This document shows positions 56,659-64,000 of a DNA stretch of 64,000 nt, in pieces. The notes beneath the pieces are model-generated. The model searched no databases. It was given only the letters and a program-made list of their open reading frames with translations, and had not been told where the DNA came from. This DNA is from Parasitella parasitica (lineage: Eukaryota; Mucoromycota; Mucoromycetes; Mucorales; Mucoraceae). The stretch lies in contig MU619345.1 in assembly GCA_025201805.1 (NCBI GenBank), forward strand, positions 1-64,000, read 5' to 3'. Positions within the stretch are counted from its first letter, which is position 1, and each line of letters begins with the position of its first letter. The translations under genes and the position numbers were made by a program.

Positions 56659-59098
56659 CTATTTGCTACTATCACCAAGGCCTGAATGATGAAGCAGTGC
56701 GGTTACATCCACATTGGGACGTCCTCGGAATTGCTCCCAGACCTTGCCAGGCGCTGTTCCACCTCCTAATGCCAATATGGTGTTTCTATAATGCTGTCCA
56801 ATGGCCTTAATGCCTTGTATTCCGTGTTTGGCTTTCGCTTCCTCGAATGCTGCGTATGCATCAGCAGAATATGTTTCTGACCATTTGTAGCTGTAATAAC
56901 CAGCGCTGTAGCCCCCTCCAAAGATATGGCTAAAACTACACAAGAATCTGTCTTGAGGAAGACGAGGTGTCAGTACTGTTTTTTCTGCAATCTCTGCATC
57001 TACATCAAACACTGTGGGCTCATCAGGTGATGTGGGTGGCGTGAATCGAGAGTGTAAGGCTAGATCGACCTTGGCAAAATGCAGCTGTCGCAGTGTAGCT
57101 AATCCACTCATAAATTCTCTTCCTTTTGTTAACGCTTTCACCATGTCTTGAGGCATGCGCTCGCCTGACTTGTAATGTCCTGATAAACGATCAATCCATT
57201 CAGGCTCACTACAAAAGTTCTCCATAAATTGAGAAGCCACTTCGACAAAATCCCATTCAATACCATTGATGCCTGATGCAGGGGCGTAATCCACAGTAGT
57301 CATCATATGTTGCAAGCAATGTCCAAACTCGTGGAACAAGGTTTCTACGTCTCTGAATTTCATAAGAGACGGTTGATCTGCTGTCTGAGGTGCGGGCTGA
57401 TTGCAAATCAAATAAGCGACAGGAAGTGTTACTTGGCCATCCTGATGTTTGAATCTCGTAGTAACGACGTCCATCCATGCTCCACTGCGTTTCTCTGAGG
57501 GTCTTGAATAGAAATCGCCATAGAAATACGCCTTAACTTGGCCCTTTTCAGCAACTTCGAACACTTTGACATCCTCGTGCCATCGCGAGATGCTCTTTTC
57601 CAATATTTCAGAGTTCGTTAGTTCGCGTACTTGGATACCAAGCACTTGATCGGCCACTGCAAATAATCCATCAAGGACTTTGGGAAAAGCAAAATATTCT
57701 GAAACTGCCTCTTCGTCAAATTTGAACAATTCCTTGCGGTATTGTTCGGTAACATACCCAGTGTCCCAGGGTTGCAATGGTGTTGGCTGATTAAGCTTGT
57801 GTTGAGCAAATTTGGTAAGCTTTTCCAACTCTCCTTTAGCATGAGTAACAGATGCTTTAAATAAGCTGTCTAATAGTTCCTCGGCAGCAGGTAATGTTTG
57901 AGCCATCTTGACAGATAGAGAAAGATCGGCTGGTGTCTCGTATCCTAGCAGGTTTGCTTTTTCTTTTTTAAGAGTCAAGATTTCATTGATAATGGGCTCG
58001 TTGTTAACAGAACCCTCAGATGCTTTTGTAATGTTGGCCGTATATACCTACAAAAGTTTATATAAATCAATGCAGGCTACATAAATAATGTTCAGCAGAA
58101 AGCTTACTTTTTCACGCAACTCTCTATTGCTACAATTCATCATAAAGGGGCCATAGATGGGAAAATCAAGAGTAATGCAGTAACCACTGTCGATCCCGTT
58201 GCGTTCTGCGTTTTTTTTGAGTGTCTCCAAGAAAGCTGGCGAACAGCCCCTCAATTCGTCCGCGTTAGTTACAACCTCTTTAAAAGATTTAGTAGCATCC
58301 AGGACATTGTTGCCAAATGTGAGCGACAATTGCGACAGACGCTCTGAAATTTCATTAAACCTCTTCTTTTCGGGAGATCCTTCCGCAAAACCAATACCGG
58401 CATGTTTCATATCACGAAGCGTTTGCTCGACAATGCGCTTTTGAACAGCATCCAATTGATTCCACGAGGCTGGTGTTTTACATAGTGCTTGTAAAGCCTT
58501 GTACTTGGGAACAGATTGATTCATCATCAATCCCAATTTCACAAATTCAGGTTGCAGTTTCTCCAAGGTTGAACGAACATCAGCTGAATTCTTAACACCG
58601 TTTAGATGAGATAAAATCCCAAATGCTCTGGACACTTCATCTTCCAGCTCTGTCACTATAAAAGTTACTCATTAAGCGCAATGCTTGTCATGGGCAAAAA
58701 TAAATAGCCTTACATTTTCCAATGGTGCCGTCCCAGGTTGGCTCAAAGTTCTTTTCAATATCAAGAAATTCCAGTTTGGCGGCAGTAATTAGCTTTTCGA
58801 ATGCTGGAATAGCAATAGCAGGCGAGGTTTGAGTTACAAGATGCTCGAAATCAGGGAACAATTTCCAATTTAAAAACGGTGTTTGCTTGTACGAAACATC
58901 TTTTGTGATGGCTGTTGCAATGCGTCTATTTAACAAGTTTGAAGCTGCTGCTGTTGCCGTTATTGTTTTCGTTGTGGGGCCATGACGGACGGTTGAAGGT
59001 TGAGCAATACCGGTCCCTCTCAAGCTGAAAAGCGATCGACGCAAAAGCTTGTAATTTGAAACTTTTATTGCCCTCGTTGCTCCCAATATTCTGTACAT
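56659..59098 (-). CDS. M3-family oligopeptidase, probably mitochondrial
   Basis: Three exons: 59098-58714, 58655-58108, 58047-56659; 773 aa. The zinc-binding HEFGH motif is at about 550-554 (FHEFGHCLQHMM), with the downstream Glu in the GIEWDFVEVASQFMEN region, as in oligopeptidase A/PrlC and thimet-type enzymes. C-terminal HIFGGGYSAGYYSYKWSE is the substrate-binding loop of the family. The first about 60 residues are Arg/Ser/Thr-rich with almost no acidic residues, a typical mitochondrial presequence. It likely degrades short peptides, including cleaved presequences, in the matrix. The sequence looks closer to bacterial OpdA than to Oct1 (mitochondrial intermediate peptidase) or Prd1, but this needs alignment. 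Confidence 0.9.
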
Positions 59099-60578
59099 AT
59101 GGTATGGCTGATAAATGTTGTCAGTTTTGAAAAAACAGACACCTAGTATTATTTTTCGAATACAAATGAAAAGAGTCCCGCTTGAAGGCTCCACCGGATT
59201 CGAAATAGTCATCGACGCATCCGGTAGAACGCAGAGTTTTATATCCGGTAGAAGAATCCAATGAACGCTTTCTATTATAGCACTGTATGAATTCTCCCAA
59301 CCCTTGCATTACACCACCCAGTATGTACGAATTGCTCCCCAGTTTCTATTAATCCTCCGGAGACAACTAATCCAGTTTTCTCTTACTAATAAGCAACACA
59401 CATATTTGTATAAATTTTTTTTAAAAAAAAGTATGCGAACATTGAAACAAGCAATTAAATTCAGCTAATGAATTTCGTATGATATTATGTATATAAAGGT
59501 GTAATACCAATAACTGCTACACGATTTCTCCTTTTTGGCTTCAAAATTGGTATCATCACCTTCGATATCTGAGGCGTATCTTTTAAGGCAATAGTTATCA
59601 TAGATCTTGCTCGTCTGCTTCAGTTCATCAGTGATAGTGTTCAGATCACCCGGTTCTTTGATTTGCAAAGGGTACATACGTCCAGCGATATGATCTTATT
59701 CATGATAGTTATGCCATTACAGATTGAGCTTAATATATAGAACAAACAGAGAGGGCCTTTTAGTATTTGAAGGTTGGAGCTTTACCTCATATACATACTA
59801 TGTTAAATTTCTTACCAACCGCTTATGTAATGAGCAAGCAATCTTGTTATCCTTTTTCGAAATGATGTAACGAGAAAATTTGGCAATCTTGTCATTAGAT
59901 ATTTACACAAACTGTCCACAACATTTTGAGTATCTAAGGGCTTGACTTGGTGTCGTGTCAGACAACTTTCTATCATAGTTGTTGTATCCATATAAAGGCC
60001 ACATACGTCATATCAAACTGTAATATGGTAATACCGTAGAATTTGAAAGATGATATAATGAATCAAGCTTACTATAATTTTTTTTAACAGAAGTGGCTAA
60101 CATTGTTGCTGTGTAATTTTTTGTGTAGTGAAAATAGTAGTAAAGAAGCAAGATGAGATAATTTTTTATAACTACTCTTTTTTATTTTAAAATTGTGGAT
60201 AATGCGCAATAAACAACTGTTATTTGACATTGTTTTTATTTATATTAGTCGGTCCTCATTATTCTAGCTGACAATTGTATGGTTACTATCATACTAACTT
60301 CCATCAGGAAAAAAATAGAACGGTATTCTGTTGACTATTCGAATCTTACGCAAATATAAATATTGAGTTTGTTTATTGGTGCTGTTGGATATGTAAATAT
60401 ATTCTTGTTGGTGGGATGTACCTTTTTTTTTTTTTTGCTACAACTCCAGTTACGACATCAGCTGATTAGATTCAAAATTATTATCGAGATCTACAACAAG
60501 CAACCTTAGGTAGTTGGCTCAAAGTATGTTGTCTGTGATCAGATAATGCCAACACGTAAAAAATGGACAGCAAGAACA
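59099..60578. other. 1.5-kb intergenic, one short frame
   Basis: AT-rich sequence between two minus-strand genes. Only a 70-codon frame at 59465-59677 (listed separately) stands out. No RNA gene or repeat beyond short A/T runs (60422-60436). Confidence 0.5.
59465..59677 (-). CDS. Possible small protein or exon remnant, unrecognised
   Basis: A 70-aa minus-strand frame. The first about 50 residues (starting MYPLQIKEPGDLNTITDELK) are charged and protein-like with codon use like real exons; the end is hydrophobic and Tyr-rich. No family is recognised. It might be the last exon of an orphan gene or a fragment of a decayed one. No supporting promoter or upstream exon was found. Confidence 0.28.
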   Translation of the reverse strand: MYPLQIKEPGDLNTITDELKQTSKIYDNYCLKRYASDIEGDDTNFEAKKEKSCSSYWYYTFIYIISYEIH

Positions 60579-61993
60579 TTATTTTTTATTGAAAAAACTT
60601 AAAGACCAGCGGCTAGATCTCTTTTCTTGGAGATCTGTTTGTTGTTGCTGCTGCTGCTGTTGCTGCTGTTGTGGGGGTTGATCTTTTTGTTGCTGCTTCT
60701 GTTGTTTTAAACCGGCACCATTTTCTATAGATTCTATTTTTTGAAGCTTGATTTGCGAAGGCTCATAGCCATGAGTTGATGCGATTTGGAACCATTCTTT
60801 AGCCACAGCCAAATCAACAGGTACTCCCTCACCAATGAGAAACCTAAATTAATGTCATTAATCACACAACTCTATACTTTTATAAAGAAAGATAATCTTT
60901 ACATTTCTCCCAACATGTGCTGAGCATAAGGGTAAGGTGTATCAGATTGGCTAGCAGCATTTTGATAGTGCTCAAAGGCTTTATGAAAGTTCTGGCTCAA
61001 CTTGCCCAAGCCCTGTCTATACATATCACCTAAACGTGCCTGGCAAAAGGGTATATTTATGGCTGCACTTTGTGCACAGCATTCAAAGGCCTTCTCGTAA
61101 TCTTGTTTTGCTGACCCATGACCGTACATGTAGACAGCTGCTTCTTCTTCCAGGGCAACCGCAAAACCTTGTTGGGCTGAAGCATGAAGCCATTTAAGAG
61201 CCTCTTGCGCATCTGCTGTAACACCTCTGCCGTTTAGATAGATATGACCGACTATGTACTGACAATACTTGTCATTGAGTAGTGCGCCATCTTTAGCATA
61301 TCGGAATGCTCTCGCATCATCTTTAGGAACTTCTTGGCATTGGCTTCCCTCAAAAAAACCATATGCTAAATCAACAACAGCTTGTGTAGATCCACATTCA
61401 AAAGCACGATGAAACCAATGCATGGATTTTGAAGGCTGATTTAAAGAGTATCGGTATCGATCGCCGAATATTCTGCCCAGTTCACATCCTGCTTCTGCAA
61501 TTTTACCGGCGGTAGCCGCATGCTCCAACATGCTGATACCATGTTCCAGTCGCTGTTCGACCCCAATTCCCTTCGTATATAGTAAGCCTGTTAAGTAACA
61601 TAATGCCGCCTCTTGATCTTGCTCTTTTGATTTCAAAAAGTGCGTTAAGCTAAGATCTCTCGTGGTTGCCAAGAAAGAAGCACAGCTTTGCAAGGCTTGA
61701 GAAAGTTGTTTATCAAATACACTACGTGACCAAATAGAAGCTTCGATAACGTCTTTGGATAGGATAGGAAGCTCCGGCTCATTATATAGAATACTCAACT
61801 TTGTTTTTGCTTCTGTGTCTTGGTTTACTGTTGCCTTGTGGCGTAAACAGTTTAAGGCCTGAATAGTATCATCTAGACTGGCAGATGTTTGTATGATATT
61901 GACACAGTGAATAAGTCGAAGCTCTTCGGGTATATGATCGATGGTATCCCTTCGTGTTTCTTCTAGATTTGTTGTGATTGAAGATAACAACAT
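60579..61993 (-). CDS. Sel1-repeat protein with polyQ C-terminus
   Basis: Two exons: 61993-60903 and 60843-60579 (intron GTAAAG...TTTAG); 451 aa from the ATG at 61993 or 491 aa from an upstream ATG at 62113. Multiple Sel1-like (TPR-related) repeats are visible, e.g. YLTGLLYTKGIGVEQRLEHG, QYIVGHIYLNGRGVTADAQE and ARLGDMYRQGLGKLSQNFHK. The C-terminus has a Gln-rich run coded by CAG/CAA (about 60640-60675) and a basic Ser-rich end (KRSSRWSLSF). Sel1-repeat proteins are scaffolds; fungal members include chitin synthase activators (Skt5/Chs4) and Hrd3. This one lacks an obvious CaaX motif or membrane helix (from the shorter start), so the role is open. Confidence 0.8.
60638..60720 (-). repeat. CAG/CAA repeat coding a Gln-rich tract
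   Basis: On the minus coding strand two Gln-rich blocks (about 12 and 7 Gln) lie near the C-terminus of the Sel1-repeat protein, separated by KDQPP. Likely length-polymorphic. Confidence 0.8.
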
Positions 61994-62397
61994 GATAAAA
62001 ATATAAAAAAAAAGTGGCCAAGTGTTTCGCAAACTAATGTTTGAATAATGAATAGAGTCCCCTCTAAAACGTGTGTTTCTTATGGTGCCAAAAGGGGTGT
62101 GCCTAATCAGCAATTTTTTGTGATTATTTATCTACCTTTGACAGAAATCTTGCGACACCCCATTAAAAATTACAAACATTTTTCAGGCACGTAAACATAG
62201 TTGCTATCAGATAGTTTTCTGATCTTTTGATTTCAAGTAAATGTTTTTACAGGCACTTACAAACAACATCAATATATACAGCTGAATGCTACAAAGTTTT
62301 ATAAATATATCTTATTATTATACAGAGACGGAGAATTTTGAAGAAGAAAACATTAAAGCTAGAGTAGTTTGGTCTTTTTTTGCATTTGTGTTTTCCC
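61994..62397. other. Promoter of Sel1-repeat gene / Hog1 3' flank
   Basis: About 400 bp. If the longer Sel1 start (62113) is used, 61994-62113 would be coding and add a hydrophobic stretch (WPLFFYIFIMLL); I judge it more likely 5' UTR. Otherwise nothing is seen. Confidence 0.45.

Positions 62398-64000
<1,603 letters not shown>

Noticed and set aside
61994-62113. Upstream start of the Sel1-repeat protein with a signal-anchor-like stretch
   Set aside because: The 40 extra residues have poor protein character and the downstream Met gives a normal start; kept only as an alternative.

Overview
The window is nuclear DNA of an intron-rich, AT-rich fungus. Introns are short (mostly 45-90 nt, GT-AG), and almost every gene has a recognisable fungal ortholog: Ett1, Las1, Mdm12, Rsm25/mS23, Iml2/TTC39, Ppz-type phosphatase, Hog1, Pmc1-type Ca2+-ATPase. 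A fused betaine-lipid synthase, CRY-DASH, SelO, an MFSD1-like transporter and intron-dense conserved genes suggest an early-diverging lineage, probably Mucoromycota. That placement is inference from gene content, not a computed phylogeny. Two N gaps (32402-32416 and 54308-54552) sit next to A/T homopolymers and mark assembly limits.

Layout. 1-5.1 kb: the edge of an unidentified gene, then ETT1 (-) and LAS1 (+) sharing a 170-bp divergent promoter, then a glutathione transferase (-). 5.5-15.7 kb: MFSD1-like transporter (-), membrane-anchored SGNH/GDSL esterase (+), homeodomain regulator with a polyQ tract (+), and the betaine lipid synthase (+). 17.5-30.1 kb: four minus-strand genes, namely a DHA2-type MFS transporter, a PTR2 peptide transporter, SelO and a plasma-membrane/vacuole-type Ca2+-ATPase. 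31-38.8 kb: myosin regulatory light chain (+), then tightly packed Nup133, CRY-DASH and LMW tyrosine phosphatase (all -). 38.8-41 kb: gene-poor, with decayed coding-like pieces. 41-49.8 kb: SAM methyltransferase (+), poly(A) polymerase (-) divergent from U1-70K (+), Iml2/TTC39 (+), mitoribosomal mS23 (-). 51.6-64 kb: C2H2 regulator (-) with two possible N-termini, Ppz-like phosphatase (+), Mdm12 (+), M3 oligopeptidase (-), Sel1-repeat protein (-), and Hog1 MAP kinase (-, running off the right edge).

Exon structures were built by hand from splice consensus, reading frame and family motifs. In nearly every case the exon lengths sum exactly to an open frame. Most genes are ordinary conserved housekeeping genes with no operon logic, but two divergent pairs join functionally related genes (ETT1/LAS1 for translation and ribosome biogenesis; PAP/U1-70K for mRNA processing), and several convergent pairs nearly touch. 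The most unusual observations are gene-structure features: two GC-AG introns, an 8-nt microexon, a 12-nt first exon, a 33-nt terminal exon carrying the SelO redox tail, an ambiguous exon/intron in LAS1, and alternative first exons in the C2H2 gene. I found no CRISPR array, intact transposon, or convincing undescribed system.
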